A stretch of 64,000 bases of DNA from Hyparrhenia diplandra (GCA_015847255.1 JADLZK010005494.1:1-64000), one strand, 5' to 3'. Counted from the stretch's first letter, positions 35,410 to 46,329 are shown. The notes: generated by a model not told the origin, from the sequence alone. Made by a program: numbers and translations.

Positions 35410-37300
35410 CATGGTTCGCTAAGATCAGCCAGCGTTTGACGAGATCGAGACGCGTCTGCGTCGCATGGAGCACGTCTGCATCACCTCGAGGACTTCCACG
35501 CCCGGCGACCATGCTGGAGGACAGCCCAGTGGCTGCGCTGCGGCTGGCACAGGCAGGCCCCCGGCGCGCTGCCTGGCCGCAGCCCTCCCTGCCTCGCCGC
35601 CGTCGGCGGCTCCGACCCTGCCATCCTCCATTTGGAGGAGGATGATGACGTTATGCGCGACTTTTGATGTCGTCCTCGGCGTCATCTTCGGCGACACCGC
35701 AGCACCCGGCTGCCCTCTCCTCACCACCGACACCTGCGGCCCGGCGGGACTCCCCGACAGAGGCGGCGTCACCGGCGCCCTTGGCAGCGCCACCCGCGGC
35801 GCCAGGGACCGTGGTGCCACCCGCGGCACCCCACCCTCTCGTGATGCGCCTAGAGGTCCAGAGTACGGCGGCACCGACAACCGCGACCTCGGATACGGAA
35901 GATGGAGCTCTTGTTTGAGCACAAGTTGGACATCGACCCGACTACTACGTGCGGTACGCTGCCTTCCATCGGACAGTAATCGTGCGCCCGGTTCATCGAC
36001 CGTCGTAAGAAGGTTCCTTTCGAGTGGGACGAGTTCACACGCTGCCTACGACGCGACTTGGACCCCGTCATCTTCAACACTACGGGGGAGCACACACGCC
36101 GTCGAGGCGGGCAAGTTGGACGCACTAAATCACCGCGCCGAGAGCTATGCACTACGCATGGATCTTGAGGGACAACGCCACCCGTGTCGACCCTTTTCGT
36201 CGGAGGCTGGCGTGACACGCCGCAGACGCGGCCGAGTGATTCGAGCCTCCGTTCGATGGAGGAGGCCATCGACCTTGCCCGCCGCTATAACGACGGCGAG
36301 CCTGCGCCGGCAGAAAGCATGGCGCCCGGCGGCTGACCAGGTCGGCCACCACGACGCGGCTGACATCGGCCGGCGACATTGTCGCGGGCCCCCGTTGACG
36401 CATGCCAGGCGGCAGCGTCTTCTTTGCTCGCGATGGACGACATCGACGGGCTGACGGCGACCCACACGATTGCTGAGCTGCACGCAGCCGCGGCGACCAA
36501 CAAGGAGCTCGGGATCATCGCCCAACGCCATCGAGTTGCGGGCAACCGCTAGAGTGGAGCCTCCACTGGCATCGTGAGGTACTTCCACCGCTACTATATC
36601 CCTGCTTCGAGCTTCTCCAAGACTTCCTCCTGGAGGAGAACGCTGCATTGCATGGCGTGGCGAGTGGGCTTCCACCTTCCCAACCGCCCAAGGGAAGATC
36701 CGGAGTTCGCCGAGCGTCCTTCTACTCGGCGCACCTTGGCGTGAGGTCGAGGGCGCCACCGTTCCTCTTCGACAACAATGGCGACGTCTTCTTCGCGTCG
36801 ACAACATCACCGTCGGCGCCGCGTGGGCGTAGGAGCGCCGGATGGGGCCACCCGTCAAGCGCCCAGCGACCTCCTCACGGCTGCCTCCTCGACTTCACCT
36901 CCTCGCCTCCTCGTCGCCGACATGTCTACCGCTTGGGCAGCTCCGCGCAAAGGTCATAGTGCCGGCGACCTACGCCTACACATCTCCTCCCCGACACGCC
37001 CCGGATGCTCGGGCTGTCGGGCACCCTCAGCGTGTCAGAGTCATGCGCCGTGCATGGCGGGCGCCTTCATGCAGCCCCGCTGAGCTACAAGTTCAGCATC
37101 TGCGCCCGGCGACACACTCGACTTCTCCTTCGCCGACAAGGGGCCCGGCATATGCAGCGGCGACAGCGACAAGTCGGGCCCTCTCGTCTTCGCCGGGCGG
37201 CGTTGTCACTTCATCGATGGGCGTGCCCTTAGCACCACACGGTGGGTTGGGCGGCGTGGATCTTAGCGGTCATTATCGACTAATTTATACCACCAACTTA
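35410..37300. other. GC-rich block of unknown origin
   Basis: About 1.9 kb of strongly GC-rich DNA with long overlapping open frames on both strands, the longest about 329 codons from 35465. None shows a zinc knuckle, protease, reverse transcriptase, integrase or host domain. Open frames on both strands are expected at this GC content. Its position between a Helitron-like terminus and an LTR suggests transposon-derived sequence. Confidence that it is not an ordinary gene is moderate. Confidence 0.35.
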
Positions 37301-37383
37301 CACCCAAATCATAGGGAACAAGCAAACATATATCCCATAAACCTTTACTACTAACCTAGTTCCACTTGTATTGCAAGGAAATA

Positions 37384-38640
37384 TGTTTTGCGGGTATAGA
37401 AGCGGGAAACACACCAAAAGGCGCTTTACGAAAGACATGTCAAGTAAAGCATGTACAAGGGCTAATACCAAGGAATGTGGGCTCCAAACATAACACATGT
37501 GCCACATATATGAGCCCAAGAGGAAAAGGGCCAAATCAAGTTGAACTCCATTTCGGGCTGCAGGAGTGGGCTCTAGTAAAGCGGCCATAACTTTCTCAAA
37601 CGGAGTCCGTTTTGAGTTCCACCTACCGTTTGAAGTTATTGCGAGAGCTTTACAAAGCCCAAGAAAGATCGGCACGTGGTGGGCCAAAGCAGGGCCGGCC
37701 GTCCCTGAGGGCGGCCGCCCCGACAACTCGATCCCGCCGCGCTTCGTTTGACGACCGACATCTGAAAGTGTAGCGGCGGTTGCATGTGGTGCGACCGGCG
37801 TTCCGCCAATTTTCCCCGAACAAGGAGAGCCCTCCATTCTCCTCCTCCCTCCACTATAAATTGAGGGCACTCCTCCCTTGTAAATCATTCAATTCAATCA
37901 ATCCATTCAAGGAGGCACAATGTAGCATTAGAGAGAGAGCTCCACTTTCATATTTTAGCTCTCTAAGTGTAAGGAGTGAGTGAGTAAGAGAGAGGGATGG
38001 AGAAGTAACGAAGTTGTCGGTTACCTCCTTTGGAGTGCCGAGGATGTCGGCTCCCTCTCACTTGTACCTCGGCGGGTCTAGTACTACTTGGAGTACTAAG
38101 GTTCGTGTCCTCTCTTTGGTAATAAGTTCTTACTTCAAGCTAGTTTTGTTCTTGTTTGCTTGCTGGTTCGTCGTCCGTCCTTGAGGCGGGTACTGCAGTA
38201 GAGGGCCCGACGCGGGCAATACGATCAACAGTAGAGTATAGCGTGGACATGGTGTTTATGCTAGAGTCCACCTTCGATTGCCTCGAACTCGTACGGAATG
38301 AGGGTAGGCGCGGGTGGTGACACCGCCCCGGCCCCTTGTAATCCCCACGTCGGTGTTTAGCGTAGAGTCAGAGGCCGGCATCGCTTGGCGGACCGAGGTG
38401 TTATCGGTGCCAGTAAGTGGGTAGTGGCGAGCTATCTTATCTAGGAACTCTAACCTTAGAAGACCTTGCTACTCTTACCTTCTCCTTTTTGCTATCTTAG
38501 GTGAACTAGCTAAGAGACAATTTATACAACCGTTCCATGTGGAAATACGATACCTCGAATACTTCGGGTGAAAGCTACGGCATTTCCGTGCGCTTGCGGA
38601 ACTCTTTTACGTGTGTGTTAAGGAACGTAAGCGGGTGGGC
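37384..38640 (+). mobile_element. Solo LTR-like sequence (family A)
   Basis: Organised like a long grass LTR: TATAAA at 37855-37860, then repeated CAATTCAATCAATCC leader-like sequence, a GGTGACACCGCCCCGGCCCC segment, and the 3' hallmark TGTGGAAATACGATACC...GAATACTTCGGGTGAAAGCTA near 38535-38580. The element at 57813-59270 shares the order TATA, GTGACACC..CGGGGCC, TTGTAGTCC and TGTGGATACGATAC, so both belong to one family. Exact ends and target duplication were not resolved. Confidence 0.5.
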
Positions 38641-38667
38641 CGACCGTCTCGTCGAGCGGTGGGGAAA

Positions 38668-39170
38668 TGTCATGACCGAGTGGGCCGGGCCGGGAAGGGC
38701 TAAAAAGGGCTTTCGACGCGGCCCGCCGCCCACAAGGGGGAGCCGGCGCCAAGGGGAGCCGGGCGCCCCCGCCGCCGCCACCTTCCTCCCCTCCAAGTCC
38801 AACTCGCTTCGTCTTCAAGTTAGGATTATCTTAGGCTTTTTGATGTGTAAAGGGAATATTCAATCTATAAGGAAGGCCCTTATTAGAAAATAAATAAATA
38901 TTGCTTGTAAAAGGTATTCCAATCGTATAAGGAAACCTTATAGAGATTGCTTAGATTACAAGTCCCACTAGCCGAGCTATTAAGCGAGACATGTAATCTC
39001 TTTGGGGATAAGCAAGCAATAAAAATAGTTAGTATCTATCTCTCGCTCTCCACCCCGTGCCGCCACCCCGCCTCCGCGCCGCCCGTGCGTGCGCCGCCCA
39101 CCGCCCACACTTGCCGCTGCCGCCTGCTGCGGCGCCCCCTCCTCCCCGCCACGGCTCCTCCACTCCTCGT
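38668..39170 (+). mobile_element. LTR fragment, same family as the 24.0-27.2 kb element
   Basis: Begins TGTCATGACCGAGTGGGCC, matching the start of the minus-oriented LTRs at 27212 and 24514. It then has a GC-rich part, ATATTCAATCTATAAGGAAG, an AAATAAATATTGCTTG segment, GTATTCCAATCGTATAAGGAAACC, TTAGATTACAAGTCCC, TATCTCTCGCTCTCC and a C-rich end in the same order. The right boundary is approximate. It directly follows the family A LTR. Confidence 0.5.
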
Positions 39171-40100
39171 TGCTGCCCGTGCGCGCCGTCGTCCGGAAAT
39201 TGCAGCCCCACGCCACCTTGTCCGCCTCAGCGGTCGACGATCGGGTGTCGGTTCCGCCCAATCTAGTCGGGTTCGGCAGTGAATCTGCATGGACATGTCA
39301 TCTCATCGCTGGAGATGGCTATAAATAGTATTAGCGAATCAAAGAGACGCGGTGCAATACTTGATGAGAAGAGGAAGTGGAGAAGAGGAAGAGGCGGGGC
39401 GCAAAAGAAGACGGTGGAGCTCTGCAGGGGACACTGCTGCACGGCGGACGATGTGAGCATGACAGCGATTTCGATGGCGTGGCGTAAAGAGAATTCCTAA
39501 GTGGGGTTTTCTTTATATAGGTGATTTGGTGAAAACTAGTAGGCCCACGAAGAAATAGATTATCCTCATATGGCACACGCAGGCACCCGGCAGAGCCGCA
39601 GAAATAATGGGGTTGACAAAAAGCTGGGAGGAGGAGGAGGACCCAGGTCCCGGACAGGGCACGTGATGAAAGGTTACGCGCGTCGCGGCGTGTCGTCGGC
39701 TCGTCGCCTTCCTGCTACGCGCTGGCTGGCGCTGGCTGCCGTGCTGTCCATGTTGCCGTTGCTTGCGCTCGATTGTCCCGTGACTCCACCTCCACGTATT
39801 ATGCAATCAGCCTCTTCCTCTTACCGATTCATCACCCAGTCTCAGAGGCGTGACTATCAGAAAGAAAAGCACACCATTGATGCAACAGGTACAGTACACA
39901 ATGCAACAATCCAGCAACGGAGTAGCTAATCAAGCTCGTTTGGTTAATTACACTTGCAACTCAATCGAAAAAGACAAATTAATTCAGGCCATTAATCTTC
40001 ATCTTCCTTGCTGAATGAATCGATCAGTACGTAGGAACTGTGTAGCAACTAGGAACAGCAAACAAGGACCCCATCGATCGATCAGTAGCTAATAACGTAC
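39170..40100. other. No recognised gene
   Basis: 39300-39520 has a TATA-like GCTATAAATAG (about 39319) and purine-rich sequence with open frames on both strands but no recognised domain. 39560-39830 is moderately GC-rich and 39930-40100 is the 3' flank of the TPD1-like gene. Confidence 0.4.
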
Positions 40101-40108
40101 TACGAGCA

Positions 40109-40577
40109 CTAGCAGTGCGAGTGCGCGCTGACGAGCGGGAAGTCCTGGGGCGTCATCCAGGCGTAGGTGAACCTGACGGCGCCACCACGCGGCGGCAGCG
40201 CCCGTCCGCCGCGGAGCAGGCACCCTCGCCGTCGACGGCGCGGATGGCGCGCGGGTCCACGGCCTCCACGCTGCTGAGCCCGTAGCAGCGCAGCGGGACG
40301 CGGGACTGCGCGCACCGGCACGCGTTCCGCACCTCGACGGCGTACTCGGTTTCCCTTCCACCACGCGCCCCGTCGCGCGCTGACGCACCACCAGGTCGCC
40401 GCGCCGGCACCCCGTCGTCGTCGTTGGTGGCCTTGGCCTTGGCGTCGATGGAGCAGTGTGCGCTGATGGTGCCGGTGCTCGCGTCGTCTCTACGACCTCT
40501 GTTGCTGTGGCGGCGGTGGCCATGGCAGCGATGGAGAGGAGGAGGAGGAAGAGGAGCGATGTTCTTGGTTTCGCCAT
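40109..40577 (-). CDS. TPD1-like secreted cysteine-rich protein, four apparent one-base frame breaks
   Basis: Member of the TAPETUM DETERMINANT 1 family, small secreted ligands whose founders bind the EMS1/MSP1 leucine-rich receptor kinase and set tapetal cell fate in anthers; this paralogue's role is unknown. The ATG at 40577 opens a hydrophobic signal peptide (TSLLFLLLLSIAAMATAAT). Then come SAHCSIDAK, CRRGDLVVRQ, GRVVEGKP, EYAVEVRNACRCAQSRVPL, RCYGLSSVEAVDP, CLLRGGRAL and RFTYAWMTPQDFPLVSAHSH, ending in Cys and a stop at 40109-40111. These blocks lie in three frames. Breaks fall near 40487, 40411, 40348 and 40223. Their net effect (+2) turns 469 bases into 471, that is 156 residues plus stop. 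Third positions are nearly all G or C in the chosen frames. No intron. Confidence 0.78.
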
Positions 40578-40639
40578 GGCACTGGCAGCTTTGGTTACGG
40601 TTGCTGGTTGTTTGCAGATGCGTGTGTGTGTGTGGGTCG

Positions 40640-41800
40640 GCTATTTATCTGGTGCATGATATGGATTGGGGTCAGCCTGGCAGTGTACTGAGTGAGTGAC
40701 ACGGTGTGCGTGAACGTGGTTAGTGGGTGGCGGGGGACAGCGCAGGTGACGGGGGCATGGGCACGAGAGCGAGTGACTAGTCACCAGTGTAGCGAGTGAT
40801 GGGTCGTTGCTCATCTCATGCCCGTGCACGCCGGCCGCCGCAGTCACGCATGGTCAGGCTGAGGGTCTTGGGGGCCGGGTGGCGACACGAGCACGACAAC
40901 AGCTAGCCGGCCCGGGCGTGTGTGAATGAGTGATCGGATCGATCCAGCGTGGATGTGGGTGGCCCGCCCTGCCCTGTGGTGGCTACCTGTGGGAATGGGA
41001 TTCACGTACCCATGCCAACGCCCGTGCGACGCGAGCACGCAGCGCATGTGAGTGAGCTCGTGAGCTTGCGTCCACACCGCGCGCCGGGCAGCAGATACGT
41101 TGCTCGATCTGCTAGTGCTAGCTTTAGCTCGGCGGTGGCACATGGGTTGCTCTCGTGGATTGCGGCTGGATCAGAGGAAGCGCTAGCTGGTAAATGACCC
41201 TCTAATTTAGTCTAGCAAATTTAAGGATCGGACCTGATTAGCTGTAAAACTATATAATTTTAAACTAATAATAAGGATCAAGATGGATTGTGAAAGGAAC
41301 CCCTGAGCGCACACAGACGAGACAAAGCCCCTGCATGCCCCGCACGGGCAAAGGTGGAGGAGTGATCGATCAAGAGTGAGAGCTACCTATACCACTTCAT
41401 GGAGCACCAACAACAGGTTTTTGGCCTGACAAGATACAATCGCAATTTTCCAACCATTTCATATTTTATTTATTTATTAATTCTAGCGCCCCCGCCCCTT
41501 CTACAAATCAGTTTAATAACTAGATTTCTTATTGCACTTTACTGAGTTGAAGGTGAAATCTAAGTCCATCACGGTGTTCCTTTTTTGTGTCAGCCATGCA
41601 TCCTGACGATGCCCAAGGCGCTTGTGAATCTGATCCGAAGAGATATCTTTACTACCTAAGAAGGATGGAACGGATACCCGTTTTTCGTGCGGTAAAAACA
41701 CATTCACCGTCGCCTCGCTCGGTTCGACGAAAGCCCCTCGAACGGTTCCTCCCCGTGCGATCTGTGAAAGGAAGGAAAGACAAAAATAGGAAATACCATG
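40640..41800. other. TPD1-like gene upstream region and flank
   Basis: A weak TATA-like ATAAATAG (minus strand, about 40641-40648) lies about 65 bases upstream of the TPD1-like start. 40680-41180 is GC-rich without a recognised gene; 41200-41590 is AT-rich; 41590-41800 has a short open frame without matches. Confidence 0.4.
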
Positions 41801-42588
41801 CACCGGTCGCACGTTCTTCACGGAAACAATTCATGGGAGATAAAAATAGGAAATCATGGGTAGGGATGAAAACGAAAGTGATAGTTTCGATTTTTTGAAG
41901 TCGTTTTCGAGTTTTTTTCCGATTTTGATGCCTAAATGGAAACGAAAGTGGTAACCGGAAAATGAAATGATAATGGTAAACATAAATGAAAACGAAAGTG
42001 AAAACAATTTTGCCCTCTTCCGATCGTTTTCGAAGATTCCCGTATTTAAGCGGTAATTTACCGTTGGTAATTACCGAATCAAAGACACACACAACCAACA
42101 TGTTCATAAGGAAAATACTTTTTTAGAAACTAACTATACGGCAAGGATTGTACACATATAGAAATAACCCCTACTTAAGAAGGAACTCTAACAATTCATA
42201 TTTTTATCACTATGCTATGTCAAGTCAACTTAAAACTTGATTGTTTATTTGTGTCATTGTCCGAACTGTGGGTGATGTTGTGAGTTATATGGCTCTTCTC
42301 ATTTTCTATAGTTTGGTGTGTTTATCGTTTTTAGGATACCTTTACCATAGATTTCGACCGTTATCATTGTATTATCCGACCGACTATATCGTTTTGAAAT
42401 TCCCGAATACCGGGCGCCGTATTCGCTTCCGACTATATCAGATCGATTTCATTTTCGAGAAAAGAAAATGAAAATGAAAGTGATTTGGCCTCCTTCCGAT
42501 CGTTTCCGACCGTTTTCATCCTTAATCATGGGAGACAACCATGCACCGGTCGCACGTTCATGGGAGATAAAAATAGGAAATCATGGGA
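41798..42588. repeat. Local duplication interrupted by a Ds-like element
   Basis: ATGCACCGGTCGCACGTTC followed by TCATGGGAGATAAAAATAGG and AAATCATGGG occurs on both sides of the Ds-like element (41798-41860 and 42540-42588). The left copy has 14 extra bases (TTCACGGAAACAAT). Without the insertion the two copies would form a tandem duplication about 70 bp in period. Confidence 0.8.
41861..42524. mobile_element. Ac/Ds-type hAT non-autonomous element
   Basis: The left end TAGGGATGAAA equals the maize Ac/Ds terminal repeat; the right end TTTCATCCTTA is its inverse with one mismatch. An exact 8-bp target duplication ATCATGGG flanks it (41853-41860 and 42525-42532). The 664-bp interior has no transposase but many AAACGA, AAACGG and CGTTTTC motifs in both orientations near the ends, like the subterminal AAACGG sites bound by Ac transposase. 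Mobility would need a transposase in trans. Confidence 0.9.
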
Positions 42589-42589
42589 G

Positions 42590-43010
42590 ACATTCACGGA
42601 AACTATGATAGACATATCATTCACGCAAAACACAAAACCTTCACCGCACTCCCTTCCCGCAACGCTGCTGTCTTCCTCCCAGGCCCTCCCTGCTCCCGTC
42701 GGCGGCAGCGCCCACCAGCAGCCGCCCCGTACTCATCGCTGGTCAGACATGCCGAGTCCCCCATGGAGACCTGAAGACGCCGGCGGCTTCACCATCGAGA
42801 CACGTGGTTGAGTGGGTGCGGCTTCCCTTATCTGCATCAACCATTGCCAAGGCTACCAGGTCTACCTCCTTATGATTACTTATTATTTCTTTGTCAACAC
42901 CTGATACTATATTGGCATGATTACAATTTGATATTTCATTAAAATGTTTGAAAGAGAGGGTAAAGGCGGGATGCGCGCGGATAGAGGATAGAGGATATTT
43001 CTTATCAAAC
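42590..43010. other. Intergenic between Ds-like element and gene-fragment cluster
   Basis: A mildly GC-rich part (42640-42820) holds an open frame of about 108 codons without similarity. No feature is supported. Confidence 0.4.
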
Positions 43011-43018
43011 TATCATAC

Positions 43019-43140
43019 CTGGCCATCAGGAAAATCACCTCTGTAAACCCGGCCAGTGAGACCTTCACCAATAAAACATTCTTCATTAAAGTCCCTGGTA
43101 GCCCCTAGAATGTCCGCAGCTGGAAACTGTTTTGCAGTTA
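43019..43140 (-). pseudogene. STRUBBELIG-receptor-family kinase fragment (glycine-rich loop exon)
   Basis: The minus strand encodes FPAADILGATRDFNEECFIG then EGLTGRVYRGDFPDGQ, ending exactly at a CAG|GTATG donor. The pattern of a juxtamembrane lead-in, GEGxxGRVYR nucleotide-binding loop and DFPDGQ is that of plant LRR receptor kinases of the STRUBBELIG (SRF) group. No catalytic lysine exon, HRD or DFG part was found further on. A Cys-Asn-rich stretch around 43570-43640 (KSQKSCSCNPKS) may be the preceding exon. A lone exon, so a captured or residual gene fragment. Confidence 0.65.
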
Positions 43141-44077
43141 GAAGGTTTTTAGATGCCTTGAACCAACTTTTTATTTTGGGAACTCTTTCAGATGTAATTC
43201 ATTACTAGAGGAAGTATCACTGCCAATCAATAGAGAACTCCAAGAGTACAGGACATCATTCGCTTTAGGGACTGTAAAATGGAAAATATGAGTTTTAGTG
43301 ATGTGAAATAATCTTAGTCTATCTTTTTAAATAAAGAACGCAGCATCAAAGAATGAAAAGCAAACATCTGCACATTGATGCATTTAACAAATGTGCCTTG
43401 AAAATAATTAACAGTTCAGGTTTTATGATGAGTCCTAGATTTACAGCTGGGATCCTAGAATTGTAATGAAAATAAAATAGAAGTATAGCTATCCGTATCA
43501 GTTACAAATGGATGAAAATTTTATGCTTGAACAATTTAAATTCCCATGTATACCTGTTTCCATATTGGCTGGTAAAGTCTTGGCATGGTTAGAGGTGCTC
43601 TTAGGGTTGCATGAACAGCTTTTCTGACTTTTCAAATCCAATCCAACTACATGAGTAAAAAGCAGGATGTCATCTTAAGTCGATCAGCTACTCTATAGTT
43701 TGTCCTATGACTAATAGCAAGAGGCACACCAACTGCACATCTGGACAACTATATGAAACCACACGAAACTGAATAAGGCAAACTTTCAGTCTAAAACTAA
43801 ATGAAGTTGCACGTGCATTGCAGGGAATAAAAAGACTAAGGTAATCCAAGTTTGCAGTGTGTAGTACCTTGACAAAAAAAACAATGTTTTTCATTTGTTA
43901 CTCACAACAGGTTGTTTGCACCCAATCATCACTTATACTTGAGTATTAATAATCAAAGCACATACCTTATAATCAGCACAAACCTTTTCATAGAAGAAAC
44001 TGTATAATTTGCACATACCTTATAATCCAATGCATAATTTGGTGACCACATTTTCCATGAACCATAATAATTTCAGA

Positions 44078-44146
44078 CCCAGTGGATTTATTCCACATAA
44101 TAGTGGTTTCCCTCTGATTTGTGACCCCAGTGGCCTTCAAACCCTG
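44078..44146 (-). pseudogene. Glycerol kinase exon fragment
   Basis: Minus-strand QGLKATGVTNQRETTIMWNK then STG matches the highly conserved N-terminal segment of FGGY-type glycerol kinase (typical GLKAIGLTNQRETTVVWSKSTG-like pattern). After STG the similarity stops and the expected PLYNAIVWMD motif is absent, so this is only one broken exon. An acceptor-like TGCATGCAG precedes it. It is on the same strand as the kinase fragment 900 bp away, though the two come from unrelated genes. Confidence 0.68.
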
Positions 44147-44534
44147 TCTGCATGCACAAATAGTAACACAGATTAGTGTGTTCTCACTGGAGATGGATAT
44201 TTTTTAGCTCTTTGTAAGTTATAATAACAGGCTACATATGCTCTCAGTAAATTAATGGGAAAAGAATCATGTGGAAGTGGAATACTGAATATCTTTCCTC
44301 AAATTTCAGAGAACAGAAGATTTCCTATAAGGAGCAGAAAAAATCATAACAGAGAAATCCTAGATTAATTGCAGTCATACAAAAGATCATAAAACTACAT
44401 GGTTCATTATGCAAAGTAAATATAAAGTAGTATCACATCACAATTTAAGTAAATTAACCATTTACTCAGCTAAGAAATTGATTATAAAACCATTCATTAA
44501 AGTTAGCATATGTTCTGGTATAAGCCTTGTGCTA

Positions 44535-44702
44535 TACCTTTTCCTTGGTTTTACAAGCCTGTCTAAGAATAGCATTCATTTGCTCCACTGTGGTTACTGC
44601 CGTCTCATATGATTTCTGAACATCAAGAGGATACAGCTCTACCAGACAGTCAATCAAAAAATAATTATGCTTTGTGTTTCTGTCACTCACAAGCTCGGTA
44701 CT
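44535..44702 (-). pseudogene. Unassigned exon-like fragment
   Basis: Smooth 56-codon reading ending at an AAG|GTATAG donor, including LVSDRNTKHNYFLIDCLVEL and YPLDVQKSYETAVTTVEQMN. It looks like a genuine protein exon (helical, normal composition) but I do not recognise the family. It lies on the same strand as the neighbouring kinase and glycerol kinase fragments. Confidence 0.45.
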
Positions 44703-45414
44703 GCCCAGCTACATATTGTAGGATTTAGTTAAACAGAGATCCAAACATTCAGTTAACAGTGAATCTACTTCTCGTATCATAAGAAATGCCGACGAGTGCA
44801 ACCTATTTGCCTGAAGTTGCGGGCCATCAAGGTGAACATTTCCTTTTTCATTTATCTGATGCACTCTTTTTCATTTTTGCAGAGTCCTTTAGTTTCTGGA
44901 ATATTTACAAGGGATAATAATAAGTAGAAATCAGTTAAGCAAATAATGTCTATTTCGTTTTGTTCTAAATCGATCATGAACAGCACCAGCCATTAGCAGG
45001 ACGTCCCCATCTCCATGACAAAGCAAGTAGTATTGTGGCTCACGTCCTGACTGTGAATTTGACGGTCATTTGGGCATGGTTAAAATTTGTACCCATTTTC
45101 CAATTTGAGATGTCTCGATGTCTTTAGCCACACTACTGTTTTTGGTCAGGAGTCCAGGATTGCAGGAACCTGAAACCTGAAACTGAGCACTGAAGTGTTA
45201 ACCTGAAGCTGAGCACTAAAGTTAACCTTGAGCACTGAAATTACTCTGGTGGTGGTCAGATCAACCTGATCATTGCAAGGGTTTTTTTTATTACTATTTA
45301 CTAATCTTTCACATCGATAGCTGAATTTTGGCCTATTACAAGTAACAAATCTAATGATTTAGAACTTAAAAAACTAAATTGTTAGTGTAATATAGAACAA
45401 ATATAATAGAATTT

Positions 45415-45850
45415 CATATAGCTACATATCATTTCAATTTTGAATCAACGACATCCATGGTTGTACATTAATCATTTCAAAAAAAAAAAACATGATTTAT
45501 TCTTTTATAAGTATGTTTGTACTTTATTCGTTCCAAGAAAAATAACATGATTTATTTTTATTCTTTTAGAGGTCTCGATGGATACTTCAGATGCAAAAGT
45601 TTTGAAGGAGTCTATGGATGTTTTAGAAGGTATCGTGCAAACGGAAACTTCCAAGGAGCACGTAGATACTTCAGATGTGAAGCTTTCTAAGGATATTGTA
45701 CAACCGAAATATCCATTGAAGAACAAGCCCCTACGGGGCAAAGTACCCGATCTGAGATGAGCCACCTTGTGAGAAGGAAATCTTGGATATGGAGATGTTG
45801 GAACCAGAGGGTGTCGCGAGAATGTGATAAAGGTACGACCAATATGACTT
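45415..45850. repeat. First copy of a 430-bp dispersed duplication
   Basis: Shares with 47345-47770 the ordered sequence ATCATTTCAATTTTGAATCA, CCATGGTT, TATGTTTGTAC, AGGTCTCGATGGATACTTC, AAGGTATCGTGCAAA, TTCCAAGGAGCA, GATGTGAAGCTTTCT, CCCCTACGG, GATGAGCCACCTT, GAGGGTGTCGC and GTACGACCAAT. The plus frame from 45578 encodes a Ser-Thr-Asp-rich repeat (MDTSDAKVLKESMDVLEG, EHVDTSDVKL) without a known domain. Possibly part of a transposon that inserted twice. Confidence 0.8.
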
Positions 45851-46072
45851 CACCAGCCTAATTGAATCAATTGGTAGCTATAACTTAATATGTCTGACCA
45901 CCAACAGCTCTCCAGAAAGCTCCTCGTGTCATGTCATGAAGCAGATCAAAAAGTCAAGAAAATACAATAAATTGGTTACTCCAGATGTAATCATTTATAG
46001 TCTATTGTAATGCTAATGAAAATCATAGAAAGGATGATCTATTTATAAGTATCCAAAAATTGGAACTATTAC

Positions 46073-46324
46073 CTTCGCCATAGAGGTGCCAAAGAAGTGA
46101 CCAGGAAGCAGCTTTGTCCAGTAAAAGTTGTGCCTTTTGCTGCATAAGTTTATCATCCACCACCCGAAGCTTTCCAGTGGCAGCAGAGAAGACTAACAGT
46201 GGTATAGTACTCTGCATACGGCACATCCATATAAACCAAAGAAATTACCAAAAGCCTAGAAGATTTCAGTCATGTAAGGAATTTTGTAGCTCATAATAAA
46301 CCAGCTCACCTGACACTGACGCAT
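46073..46324 (-). pseudogene. Unassigned two-exon gene fragment
   Basis: A possible start at 46324 gives MRQCQ, then a CAG|GTGAGC donor at 46310. After a 98-base intron with a TATGCAG acceptor, exon 46073-46211 continues in frame with STIPLLVFSAATGKLRVVDD, then KLMQQKAQLLLDKAASWSLL and WHLYGE before a GAAG|GTAATA donor. Splice sites and frame agree, so this looks like the true 5' end of a gene with a GC-rich leader (46330-46920). The family is not recognised and the next exon was not found; a diverged transposon copy lies just downstream. Confidence 0.5.
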
Positions 46325-46329
46325 GTAGA

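Noticed and set aside
35465..36454. Long plus-strand open frame of 329 codons
   Set aside because: It lies in very GC-rich DNA where other frames on both strands are also open, has no domain or gag-pol motif and a composition (Ser, Pro, Arg, Ala) typical of spurious frames.
45578..45760. Short plus-strand frame (MDTSDAK...) as a real gene
   Set aside because: It lies within a repeat whose second copy at 47.5 kb contains a stop; no known domain, so treated as transposon-related.
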